From Bacillus sp. 1780r2a1 (GTDB lineage Bacteria; Bacillota; Bacilli; Bacillales; Bacillaceae_H), in NCBI GenBank assembly GCA_024134725.1, contig CP099863.1, forward strand, positions 1,049,501 to 1,113,500: a stretch of 64,000 nucleotides of DNA, written 5' to 3'. Position numbers and translations under genes: made by a program. A model generated the notes under the pieces. It was not told where the DNA came from. It did not search any database and was given only the letters and a program-made list of their open reading frames with translations. Below, in pieces: positions 54,963-63,238 of the stretch (positions are counted from its first letter, which is position 1; each line of letters starts with the position of its first letter).

Positions 54963-55991
54963 ATGTCTTTATCAGAATATATCATTGAAAATGAGAAAGT
55001 CTTCAAAGGAGCTCATGACATAAAATATTTATTTATACCAGCAAGTAAACCTTCCAGTCACTTAGCCGTGACTTTTTCAGGCTTTAATGGAAAAGAGCAA
55101 GAAGGTAAGCCTGCATTTTACAACTATGTGAGATATCTTCAAGAGATTGATTGTCATAGGCTATTTATCTTAGATAACTGTATGGGTCACCCAGCATACT
55201 ATTTGGGTCAACATAAAAAACTAGACTATGAGGTATCAGTAGCAGCACTAATTTTTAAGATAGCAAATGAGAATAAAATTAGAAAAGAAAACATCATTAC
55301 CTGCGGATCAAGTAAAGGTGGAACGGCAGCATTTTACTTTGCCATGAGATATGACTTTGGTCATTTTATAGCAGGAGGATTTCAGTTTAAAGTTGGAGAT
55401 TATTTATACGGTGTAAACAACTATACGCGTGATACAGTACTAAAATTAATTACTGGCGGCAATTCGGAAGGTCACCGTGATTATTTAAACCAATTTTATA
55501 TTGATATTGTGAGTAATTATACGTATAAAACGAAGCCTCACATTCATGTTGGAAGTGGAGACTCTCACTATAACCAACATGTAAAACCGTTCGTGAAAAT
55601 ACTTGAGGAGCGAGAGATCCCTTATGATCTAGATGTTCAAGCATATAAAGGCCACTCAGAAATGGGACCTTACTTTGCTACTTATCTATTAGATGAACTG
55701 TCAGCTATTACAGGTGAAATCTTCATTAAAGATACTTCAATTGAAACAGAAAGCGAAAATATCATTTCCGTTTCGTGTCAAGTGCCTGAAAGCTTTATAA
55801 AGAATAAGACCGCTCACTTTGCTTATTATGTGTATAAAGATGGTCACTCTGGGCCAATCGAAAAAACAAAGTATTCTAATAGTTCAACATTAAAGTATCA
55901 AGTAACCGAACCTGGTAAATATACAGTAAAGGTATTCGTTAAAAAAGGAGAAACGAGACTTTCAAAAGGTACAAGTTGGGTCACAGTTTAA
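54963..55991 (+). CDS. Asp2-like alpha/beta hydrolase with C-terminal beta domain
   Basis: This 342-residue cytoplasmic protein has the nucleophile elbow GSSKGG (Ser117 in G-x-S-x-G) and a late GHSEMG (His231), the pattern of an acyl hydrolase or acetyltransferase. The layout recalls Asp2 of the accessory Sec system, which modifies glycans on exported adhesins. The last ~85 residues form a beta-sandwich domain (YQVTEPGKYTVKVFV). It follows a large secreted repeat protein gene and precedes glycosyltransferase genes. It has its own terminator. The Asp2 link is judged by motif and context, not proven. Confidence 0.65.
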   Translation: MSLSEYIIENEKVFKGAHDIKYLFIPASKPSSHLAVTFSGFNGKEQEGKPAFYNYVRYLQEIDCHRLFILDNCMGHPAYYLGQHKKLDYEVSVAALIFKIANENKIRKENIITCGSSKGGTAAFYFAMRYDFGHFIAGGFQFKVGDYLYGVNNYTRDTVLKLITGGNSEGHRDYLNQFYIDIVSNYTYKTKPHIHVGSGDSHYNQHVKPFVKILEEREIPYDLDVQAYKGHSEMGPYFATYLLDELSAITGEIFIKDTSIETESENIISVSCQVPESFIKNKTAHFAYYVYKDGHSGPIEKTKYSNSSTLKYQVTEPGKYTVKVFVKKGETRLSKGTSWVTV

Positions 55992-56003
55992 AGAAGAGAA
56001 TGG

Positions 56004-56045
56004 AAAATCTGTTTTTATACTTAGGTGTAAAAACAGATTTTCATT
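56004..56045 (+). terminator. Terminator after the Asp2-like gene
   Basis: A 14-bp stem (56004-56017 with 56028-56041) followed by a short T-rich stretch. Confidence 0.8.
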
Positions 56046-56188
56046 TTGAGTGATAATCAAAAAAATGTAAGATAAGTAAGAATAAAGGAATGAAATTATT
56101 TATTTGTCCAACTTTTGATGATAAACTGTATTAGGTATATTTGCCTGTTGTCTTTTACTGAGAGTTGGAAACGGAGGAACATAATCAT

Positions 56189-56938
56189 ATGTCTATAGAC
56201 GTTAAAGATAGAAATAAACATACAAAAAAAGTAGGGGAAAATCAAAAAGTAGTAGAGAGTGCAAAAGAAGCTTTACTCGTTCAAAAACTTGTTCGAGAAA
56301 AGGAAGAGCTAGAGCGAGAATTTACGGAAATACTTGAGTTTATGTTAGCAGATATGAAAAAGCAAGATGAATTATTTAGAAGTGAACATCCAGAATTGTT
56401 AATAGAAGATAACGAAGAAGGATTGTATAAAGATAAGTATGAACAAGCCATTAAAGATATGAAACTACTAGAAAACGGTCAAAAAGAAAGCAGAGAGCTT
56501 GTTTTATTACTGAAAAAAAATGTTCAAGACTTAGAGAATGAAAAGAAAACTCTTCAGCATAGAGAGTTTGTTAGTAACCAAGACCTTGAGACATTAAAAA
56601 GTAAACAAAGTGATTTGTTGCAGAAGTTAGCAGCCCTCGAATTAAATCATGTTGAATCTGTTCAATATAAAGAACAAATTCAGGTAAAGTATAAATCTGT
56701 TCAAAGTCAATTAGAAGCTTCTGAAGAAGAACTAAAACAAGAAGAACAGAAAAGAAAGATACTTGAAGCTGAAAATGCGAGATTAAAAGAGGAAAAAGAG
56801 CAGCTTAGTAAGCAATACGAAGAATTGAAAGTTTATTCTGAAAAAACAGAAGAAAGAATGTTGAAACTAGAAAATTCTAAGCTTGGGAGAATGACAATAG
56901 CTTATTGGTCTTTCAGAAAAAAATTATCTAGAAAATAA
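56189..56938 (+). CDS. Coiled-coil protein of unknown function
   Basis: This protein of about 249 residues is almost wholly coiled coil (residues ~30-230), rich in Glu, Lys, Gln and Leu, with a basic C-terminus (YWSFRKKLSRK). Proteins like this are often found beside glycosyltransferases, where they may organise the complex. The ATG at 56189 has GGAGG eleven bases upstream; a TTG at 56165 is an alternative but has a poor site. It is 32 bases before the next gene and has no terminator, so the two are cotranscribed. Confidence 0.7.
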   Translation: MSIDVKDRNKHTKKVGENQKVVESAKEALLVQKLVREKEELEREFTEILEFMLADMKKQDELFRSEHPELLIEDNEEGLYKDKYEQAIKDMKLLENGQKESRELVLLLKKNVQDLENEKKTLQHREFVSNQDLETLKSKQSDLLQKLAALELNHVESVQYKEQIQVKYKSVQSQLEASEEELKQEEQKRKILEAENARLKEEKEQLSKQYEELKVYSEKTEERMLKLENSKLGRMTIAYWSFRKKLSRK

Positions 56939-56970
56939 TCATTGTATTGACAACAATAGTGGAGGACAAA

Positions 56971-59607
56971 ATGAATAATCGGTTTTTACCTTTGTATAAT
57001 GAGTACAAGAAACAGCTTAAAACATTGAATTTTATAGTAAACCCTAACAATACAAATTCGGCTTATTCACTAAGCTTAAAGAATACTAAATGGTACACCA
57101 ATAATATTGGGACAGCTCTCTTGACTAAAGAAAACTTTTTATATATCGAACATTCACAAAGTAAACGAGACGCATTTTATGTATCCTATCTAGAACAAAA
57201 CGGTAGCTTTAGTACCCCTCCCTCTTATACTACAGGTTTAAAAAAGAAACAAAAATACCTTGTAAACTTCCATGGTAGAACAGATAAAGATGTTACGGTA
57301 GATTTATTTTTTATTGCATATGAAAAAGGTAAAAAAACATCTACTCAATTCCTTTCACTGAACAGTACTGAAGTTATCGAGTTAGACGGTGATGCAGACG
57401 ATTATCGAATTGCTATTCGCGTGGTCGGGAAAGGTAGCACCGTTATCCAACAAATTCAGCTAATTCAAATAGATCAAGTCAAAGGCTTGATTCAACCACC
57501 TTCAGAGAAAAAAGAAGCTGAATTTAACGTAGAAGATTATACGTGGAAAGATCTTTTACAAATGAAGAATTTCACACCCAAAGATTGGTACGTGCCAAAA
57601 GTAAATCATCTAAAGAATCTTAGCATAAAAAATGGTCGAGTTAGAGCTGATTTTGATTTAGAAGAAGAGCAGCATCAATATATTTCATGTTATGAACAAA
57701 ATATTAGTTTTGGACAAAAACCAACTGTTTTTCCAATAAAAATTGATTCAAATAATCGATATAAAGTTACTTTTAAAGGTGAAAAGAAAGACACGGCCAT
57801 TGCGCAACTTTTTGTTATTTTTTATTCGAATACAGGAAGTAAAGAGCAAGTAGAGATTGTTAATTTAAACGAAGAGCGACTGATTAAAGTTCTTCCAAAA
57901 GCTAAGTTTTGTCGAATGGCAGTACGCTTCTCAGGAACTGGGTTTGTTGAAATACATGATGTAACTTGTCAAAGTAAAAAGGAAACTGGATTTCTACCAA
58001 TAAAACATTTACGTTCACTTGGCTATGATGTCCCGAATACGCTTAAAGATGTAAAGCTAGGTGTTATTTGTGATGAGTTTACGATGCAATGCTTAGAGCC
58101 TGAATGTGATGTAATTACGTTTAGTCCAGATAACTGGAAAGCTACATTCGCAACAAACAAACCACATGCTTTATTTGTTGAATCAGCTTGGCACGGAAAC
58201 AACGGAAAGTGGACAAGGAAAGTGTCTAGCAATAATAAAACCAATATTCTAGATCTGCTTGAAGTTGTTAATTGGTGTAAAGAAAATCATATTCCAACAA
58301 TCTTTTGGAATAAAGAAGATCCGGTACATTTCAATTCATTTATTCAAACGGCTAAACACTTTGATTATATCTTTACTACAGATGAAAATTCAGTGGAAAA
58401 CTATAAACAAAATCTGCATCATGATCAAGTTTTTGCACTGCCATTTGCAGCTCAGCCAGCTATTCATAATCCAATTGAGCTATACGAGAGAGAGAATGGA
58501 ATTAGCTTTGCTGGATCGTACTATGCAAATAAATATATTGAACGCCAGTATGACATGAATATGTTACTAGAATCAGCGGCTAAGTATGGACTGACTATTT
58601 ATGATCGCAACTATGGCAATGATTTAACGGAATTTTATTTTCCTGAACACCTAAGACAATATACAAAGCAAAGCTTAAAAGCATCTGAAATTCATAAAGC
58701 CTACAAAGGGTACAAAGTAGCTCTTAACGTAAATAGCGTAGTTGATTCACCTACAATGTTCTCTAGAAGGGTTTTTGAATGTTTAGCATCGAATACTCCT
58801 GTTGTAAGTACATATTCAAAAGGAATTGAAAATTTATTTGATGACCTTGTATTTATGAGCAGCGAAAAAGAAGATTTTGAGCTTGAATTTCAAAGATTGC
58901 TAACGGATGAGAAATATTACAGAGAAAGAGCTCATCAAGGTTTACGAGAAGTTTTACAATATCACACTTACGAGAGTCGATTAAACTATGTCTTAGGAAA
59001 AGCGGGGTTTGAATTAAAGGATTCTTATCCAGCTATTGGAGTTTGGAGTCAGGTTGAAAGCTTAGCTGAACTACAATATGTCATGAACATGTTTAGTAAT
59101 CAGGCCTATAAATCAAAAGAACTGAAAGTGATTTTGAAAAAGCCTTTTAGTTATAAACAAGTTGCAAAGGATTTAAAGGCTAACAATATTGAAGTCCTTA
59201 AAGACTATGAAAAGCCAGAATTTAAGGATATTAAATATGTAGCTTATTTTAAGCCTAGCAATTTTTATGGTGAAAACTACTTGTTAGATTTGTATTATGC
59301 TACGAAATATTCTAATAGTGACGTTATTGGCAAACGTACACATTACCAAACTGCACAACTTGCCGTGATAAATGATAGAAGTGAGCATTCCTATACAGAT
59401 TGTTTAGATTTAGATGCTGCTATCATTAGCCTAAAAGCATGGAAGCATATTGGTAAAGAAGAGATTTCAGCTGAAAGTAATTTAAAGTTCTTGTTTAAAA
59501 AAGGGTATCGGTTATTTGCAGCAGATCGCTTTAATTTTGTAAAAGACTTATCTTATTTAGATTATGAAAATGTCCATTCTAACATAGATACATCAGTAAA
59601 TATTTAA
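56971..59607 (+). CDS. CgeB-like glycosyltransferase with two N-terminal beta-modules
   Basis: This is an 878-residue protein. Two related beta-sandwich modules (about 25-165 and 195-335) each end in a motif like VRFSGTGFVEI. A CgeB/DUF3880-type glycosyltransferase domain follows (about 345-680; SAWHGNNGKWTRK, FAGSYYANKYIERQYDMN, SRRVFECLASNTPVVSTYS), then a C-terminal domain (about 685-878) that resembles a reduced GT2-like fold. The ATG at 56971 follows GTGGAGG; the TTG at 56947 is rejected. CgeB is linked to spore-surface glycan in Bacillus subtilis. The substrate here is unknown. Confidence 0.78.
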   Translation: MNNRFLPLYNEYKKQLKTLNFIVNPNNTNSAYSLSLKNTKWYTNNIGTALLTKENFLYIEHSQSKRDAFYVSYLEQNGSFSTPPSYTTGLKKKQKYLVNFHGRTDKDVTVDLFFIAYEKGKKTSTQFLSLNSTEVIELDGDADDYRIAIRVVGKGSTVIQQIQLIQIDQVKGLIQPPSEKKEAEFNVEDYTWKDLLQMKNFTPKDWYVPKVNHLKNLSIKNGRVRADFDLEEEQHQYISCYEQNISFGQKPTVFPIKIDSNNRYKVTFKGEKKDTAIAQLFVIFYSNTGSKEQVEIVNLNEERLIKVLPKAKFCRMAVRFSGTGFVEIHDVTCQSKKETGFLPIKHLRSLGYDVPNTLKDVKLGVICDEFTMQCLEPECDVITFSPDNWKATFATNKPHALFVESAWHGNNGKWTRKVSSNNKTNILDLLEVVNWCKENHIPTIFWNKEDPVHFNSFIQTAKHFDYIFTTDENSVENYKQNLHHDQVFALPFAAQPAIHNPIELYERENGISFAGSYYANKYIERQYDMNMLLESAAKYGLTIYDRNYGNDLTEFYFPEHLRQYTKQSLKASEIHKAYKGYKVALNVNSVVDSPTMFSRRVFECLASNTPVVSTYSKGIENLFDDLVFMSSEKEDFELEFQRLLTDEKYYRERAHQGLREVLQYHTYESRLNYVLGKAGFELKDSYPAIGVWSQVESLAELQYVMNMFSNQAYKSKELKVILKKPFSYKQVAKDLKANNIEVLKDYEKPEFKDIKYVAYFKPSNFYGENYLLDLYYATKYSNSDVIGKRTHYQTAQLAVINDRSEHSYTDCLDLDAAIISLKAWKHIGKEEISAESNLKFLFKKGYRLFAADRFNFVKDLSYLDYENVHSNIDTSVNI

Positions 59608-59623
59608 TGATGGAGCGTAGGAA

Positions 59624-61234
59624 ATGAGAAAAACATTATTACAACCAGCAGAAGTTTATGTATATAAAGACGATTGGATCCATTCTCGCAAAGATGGCTT
59701 TGAATTTGAGATTGCAAGAAAAGAGTCATTTCTTTCTCTCAAAGTTCAAAAAAAAGACAGTGAGTATAACTATACATTTCTAACTTCTGATAGAAACGCA
59801 ATACCAATAAAATATGATTCGAGATTTGTCTACACAGCCACAATTAAAGGGAACGTGTCAGACAGCTTAGATGTTCAGTTAATTGTTAAGGGAACAGGTG
59901 AAGGGAAGCAGATTACTAGCCAGTATATTGGAATGGATGTTGAAAAAATTCTTTCTTTTCCTGCCAATGTAAATAACCTCGAGCTAATGCTTAGAGTGTC
60001 TGGTACGGGAGAAGCCAACATAGAAGAAGTGAGCATCTCGTGTTACGATGCACCTTTAAAAGACATAGAGCAATCTATTTATGATTTGAATGACGAAGCG
60101 GACTACTTGGTGTTAACAAACGTATATCCTGAGAAAAATAACCTATACCGTAATATGTTTGTTCATAGACGTGCTGAGCTTTATCAAGAGAACGGTGCCT
60201 CTGTTGATATATTCCGTTTGAATGCTAAGGAAACGTCTTTAGCATATTACAAATTTAATAATACCTTTGTTTTATCGGGTGGCAAAGAAGAACTAACGAA
60301 CGTGCTGAATGGAAAGAAATATAAAAAGATTTTAATTCATTTTGTTGATCATCATATGATTGAAGCAATTGAAGCTAGTCAAGCTGCAAAGACGCCAATT
60401 CTTATTTGGATTCATGGAGTTGAAACGGAAAAATGGTATCGCAGGTGGTTTAATTTTAGTGGAGATGCTGCAGCGTTAGAAAAAACGTTAGCCTCAATTA
60501 AAGAAAATAAAAAGCGCACAGACTTTATGAAGTCGGTCTACGAAAGCAAAACGTTAAATATTAAATTTATCTTTGTATCGAAATGGTTTAAAGAAGCAGT
60601 GGCGGAAGCAGATACGAATGCTTTTGTTGAAGACTATTCAATCATTCATAACGTTGTCGATGACAAAATGTTTGACTACGTTCCAAAAGATGCAAATCAG
60701 CGTAAAAAAATACTAAGCATTCGTCCGTTTGCGTCTCATAAGTACGCGAATGATCTATCAGTAAAAGCAATTCTAGCGCTATCCAAAAAGGATTATTTTG
60801 AAGAATTCGAGTTTAATATTTATGGTCATGGCGTATTGTTTGACACAACATTAGAGCCAATTAAACACTTTTCGAATGTTCATATTCATAATTACTTCTT
60901 ACCACAAACAGAGATTGCCAAACTGCACAAAGAGCACGGAATTTTCTTGTGCCCAACGCGCCTGGATTCACAAGGAGTATCGATGTGTGAAGCGATGAGC
61001 AGCGGGTTAATTCCAATTACAAATGGCGTAACGGCAATACCTGAGTTTGTCGATGATGAGTGCGGCTGCTTAGCTGGAAGAGAAGATTCTCAAGGCCTAG
61101 CCGATGCCATTGACTTCCTATATCATCACCCTGAAGAATTTCAAAAGAAATCTCATGAAGCCGCAAAGCGCATGAGAAAACAATGCAGTATCGAAAAAGT
61201 CATTAATGAAGAGCTAGCTGAAATTTATCATTAA
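59624..61234 (+). CDS. GT4-type glycosyltransferase with N-terminal beta-module
   Basis: This is a 536-residue protein. The first ~150 residues form a beta-sandwich related to those of the previous gene (LMLRVSGTGEANIEEVSI). The rest is a GT-B glycosyltransferase of family GT4 with LTNVYPEKNNLYRNMFVHRR, ILSIRPFASHKYANDLSV, and the sugar-nucleotide region DSQGVSMCEAMSSGLIPITNGVTAIPEFV. It starts 16 bases after the preceding stop. It probably transfers a sugar onto the same surface glycan as its neighbour. There is no membrane helix. Confidence 0.83.
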   Translation: MRKTLLQPAEVYVYKDDWIHSRKDGFEFEIARKESFLSLKVQKKDSEYNYTFLTSDRNAIPIKYDSRFVYTATIKGNVSDSLDVQLIVKGTGEGKQITSQYIGMDVEKILSFPANVNNLELMLRVSGTGEANIEEVSISCYDAPLKDIEQSIYDLNDEADYLVLTNVYPEKNNLYRNMFVHRRAELYQENGASVDIFRLNAKETSLAYYKFNNTFVLSGGKEELTNVLNGKKYKKILIHFVDHHMIEAIEASQAAKTPILIWIHGVETEKWYRRWFNFSGDAAALEKTLASIKENKKRTDFMKSVYESKTLNIKFIFVSKWFKEAVAEADTNAFVEDYSIIHNVVDDKMFDYVPKDANQRKKILSIRPFASHKYANDLSVKAILALSKKDYFEEFEFNIYGHGVLFDTTLEPIKHFSNVHIHNYFLPQTEIAKLHKEHGIFLCPTRLDSQGVSMCEAMSSGLIPITNGVTAIPEFVDDECGCLAGREDSQGLADAIDFLYHHPEEFQKKSHEAAKRMRKQCSIEKVINEELAEIYH

Positions 61235-61333
61235 AACAGATTAAACTCTACAAGATTGACAGTACAGAAGAGCTATATTATATTTTAGTAGCTTTTGTAA
61301 AGTAGTCTAATGGAAATAGGAGTGTTACATTAC

Positions 61334-62047
61334 GTGAATAAAAAGATTGATATACTGGGGAGCTGTGTGTCCAGAGATCCCTTTGCAATGTTTGAACATC
61401 AATATGAAATTAATAATTACTTCGCAAGAACAAACGTTATTTCATTAGCTTCTAAGCCGATGAAGATTTCAATCTATAAAATTTTACTGGATTCAAATTT
61501 TCAAAAGCGAAGCGTTTATAATGATTTAAATAAGCAATTTTTTAAGTATTTAGAAGAAGTTCAGTCCAACGTTCTCATTATTGATTTATTGTCTGAGCGC
61601 TTACGCTTAATGAAGCGTGGAGAAACATATTTTACGCTATCTGATGAATTTAATAAATCAAATTTAATGCAAGAATTAAAAGGCAAAGCAGTTGTACAGA
61701 AAACAGACGAAATGTGGGAAGCAGCTGCCAAGCAATTAGTAGCAAAGCTTAATGAAAGCAAGTATGATCAAGTCATTATTCACAAAGCCTTCTGGCAGGA
61801 ACGTTACATAGATGCAAACGGTGATATCCAAAGCTTTGAAAATATAGATGAGATTCATGAAAATAACAAAAAGCTCGATTTTATGTACAAGTATCTAGGT
61901 GAAAATGTAAGCAAAGCATCCTATTTGGAAATTACAGATGAAGAAATATTTGCGGATGAAAATCATAAATGGGGACTGTCTCCTCGTCACTATGAAACAT
62001 CTTATTATGAAAAGTTTTTAAACGAGCTAAAACACGTTTTAGCATAA
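61334..62047 (+). CDS. DUF6270-like protein, possible SGNH-type modifying enzyme
   Basis: This cytoplasmic protein of 237 residues opens with KKIDILGSCVSRDPF, the sort of GSC(V)SRD start seen in DUF6270, which resembles the first block of SGNH hydrolases. Late in the sequence comes ENHKWGLSPRHYETSYYEKF, with a His-rich part that could complete the site. The GTG at 61334 has AGGAG eleven bases upstream; an ATG at 61310 is possible but lacks a ribosome site. It follows the GT4 gene by 99 bases and ends in a long terminator. The role in glycan acylation is a guess. Confidence 0.65.
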   Translation: MNKKIDILGSCVSRDPFAMFEHQYEINNYFARTNVISLASKPMKISIYKILLDSNFQKRSVYNDLNKQFFKYLEEVQSNVLIIDLLSERLRLMKRGETYFTLSDEFNKSNLMQELKGKAVVQKTDEMWEAAAKQLVAKLNESKYDQVIIHKAFWQERYIDANGDIQSFENIDEIHENNKKLDFMYKYLGENVSKASYLEITDEEIFADENHKWGLSPRHYETSYYEKFLNELKHVLA

Positions 62048-62062
62048 TAAAAATAACCAATG

Positions 62063-62098
62063 AAAAAGCGTAGCGAGGATGTCCTCGCTACGCTTTTT
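62063..62098. terminator. Strong bidirectional terminator ending the glycan cluster
   Basis: A 17-bp perfect stem (62063-62079 with 62082-62098) has T runs on both strands. It overlaps the last codons and stop of the convergent VanZ-like gene. Confidence 0.92.
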
Positions 62099-62534
62099 TC
62101 TGTTGCTTGAATCGATAAAGTAAATATAAAAATAGTGCCCCGCCGAATGAATCCACTAACACATCGACCATGCGCCCATCTCGTCCAACGATAAACGCTT
62201 GGTGCACCTCATCCGTAAAGGCAAATAAAGCAAGCAAAATCCAAGCTTTTATGTACCGCGTCTTAGATTCTCGTAAATTCCAATAGAACAATAGGGCGAG
62301 TATTCCAAAGAACGTGATGTGCGCAATTTTTCGTAAAATGAATTCTGTATTAAAGCCGTAGGAATAAGCAGTGAAAAATTCACTGCTAGGGTTTAGAACA
62401 GATCCAATCGTAGCATTGTGATCCCATACAGAAGGGTTATTCCACGTACCGGGATCGGTTACTTGCAAATGAGGCGTGTGTGAAAAATAAGCAATCGCAA
62501 GCATAAGTAAAAGGGCAATCAGTTTCTTTACCAT
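62088..62534 (-). CDS. VanZ-like membrane protein
   Basis: This 148-residue protein has about four membrane helices (4-18, 70-86, 93-108 and 125-140). The stretch LRKIAHITFFGILALLF followed by FTDEVHQAFIVGRDGRMVDVLVDSFGG is the VanZ-like signature. VanZ gives low-level teicoplanin resistance in enterococci, but most VanZ-like proteins of Bacilli have unknown roles at the envelope. GAAGGA lies upstream of the ATG. The stop codon lies inside the terminator stem that is shared with the glycan cluster. Confidence 0.87.
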   Translation of the reverse strand: MVKKLIALLLMLAIAYFSHTPHLQVTDPGTWNNPSVWDHNATIGSVLNPSSEFFTAYSYGFNTEFILRKIAHITFFGILALLFYWNLRESKTRYIKAWILLALFAFTDEVHQAFIVGRDGRMVDVLVDSFGGALFLYLLYRFKQQKKA

Positions 62535-63009
62535 ATGTAATCCTTCTTCTAACTAGTTTTAATTTATATCCTAGAAGAAAATGGGAGATAAAGCAAGTGT
62601 AAAGACCATTCGATATAATTTTACAAAAAAATCAAAAAAAGGGATGGTATTTTTATACTATTGAAATGTATAATAAACATATTAATTAGGTATTTAGATT
62701 CAAATAAGAGCAAAGCTGATAGATAAACATCTTACATAGGCATCATTTCATCTTGTCTTCCATCTATATTAAGAATAAATTCTAATATATTCCTCATTTT
62801 AAAGACTTTAAAACTATTAAATGGATTATCCTGCAACAGAACAGCACTGAAAAAGGACTTTTCGAGGAGTGAAAGTCCTATATTAAGCATTTAGTATAAA
62901 AGTCGACATCAAACGACAAAAACCCTCATTTAAAACCATAAATTGTTATGGTAATATTACTTTTTGAATAAGCCTAATGAATTATTAAATTGATAATTTA
63001 AGTAAGAAA
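62535..63009. other. Long AT-rich upstream region of galU with no gene
   Basis: No frame is supported. A GGACTTT/AAAGTCC hairpin (62855-62878) and a TATAAT (62669-62674) are visible. A weak promoter, TTGAAT (62964-62969) then TAAATT (62986-62991) at 16-base spacing, could start the leader RNA. Confidence 0.4.
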
Positions 63010-63134
63010 AAAGGTGATATCTCCTAACCTTTATCAATGGAGATACTCGGCTGTGCTGTGGGTGGCATATAAGAAAGGCACCTTAGACGCGTTTGTTGTC
63101 ATTAGCATGGTGTGAGGTAGGGTTAGATGCCCTG
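63010..63134 (+). ncRNA. Structured leader resembling the EAR/epsC antitermination RNA
   Basis: A G-rich, non-coding block of ~125 bases stands out from AT-rich surroundings. TATCTCC (63018-63024) pairs with GGAGATA (63039-63045). The loop holds CTAACC (63024-63029), which can pair with GGTTAG (63121-63126), giving a long-range pseudoknot. GGTG (63061) can pair with CACC (63079). The 3' end forms AGGG-TTAGATG-CCCT (63120-63133), then T residues. Structured leaders with a pseudoknot before polysaccharide genes in Bacillales are known as EAR (Rfam epsC). The match is from memory and layout, not from a covariance search. Confidence 0.55.
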
Positions 63135-63154
63135 TTTTTTATAAATGTTTACGC

Positions 63155-63183
63155 AAGGGTTGAGATGAATACAACCTTTTCTT
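63155..63183 (+). terminator. Terminator-like hairpin between the leader RNA and galU
   Basis: AAGG(G)TTG (63155-63162) pairs with CAACCTT (63172-63178) with one bulged G, followed by TTCTT. If the leader is an EAR-type element, this is a site that antitermination would have to pass. Confidence 0.5.
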
Positions 63184-63238
63184 AAGCATTTATATCTATA
63201 TTTATTGGTTACTAAAACATGAAAAGAGGAGTTATGCT

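Noticed and set aside
63010-63134. M-box (Mg2+) riboswitch at the galU leader
   Set aside because: AGGTGA...CTCC...GGAGATAC resembles the first M-box stem, but the block is too short, later M-box core segments are missing, and galU is not a magnesium transport gene. An EAR-type element fits better.
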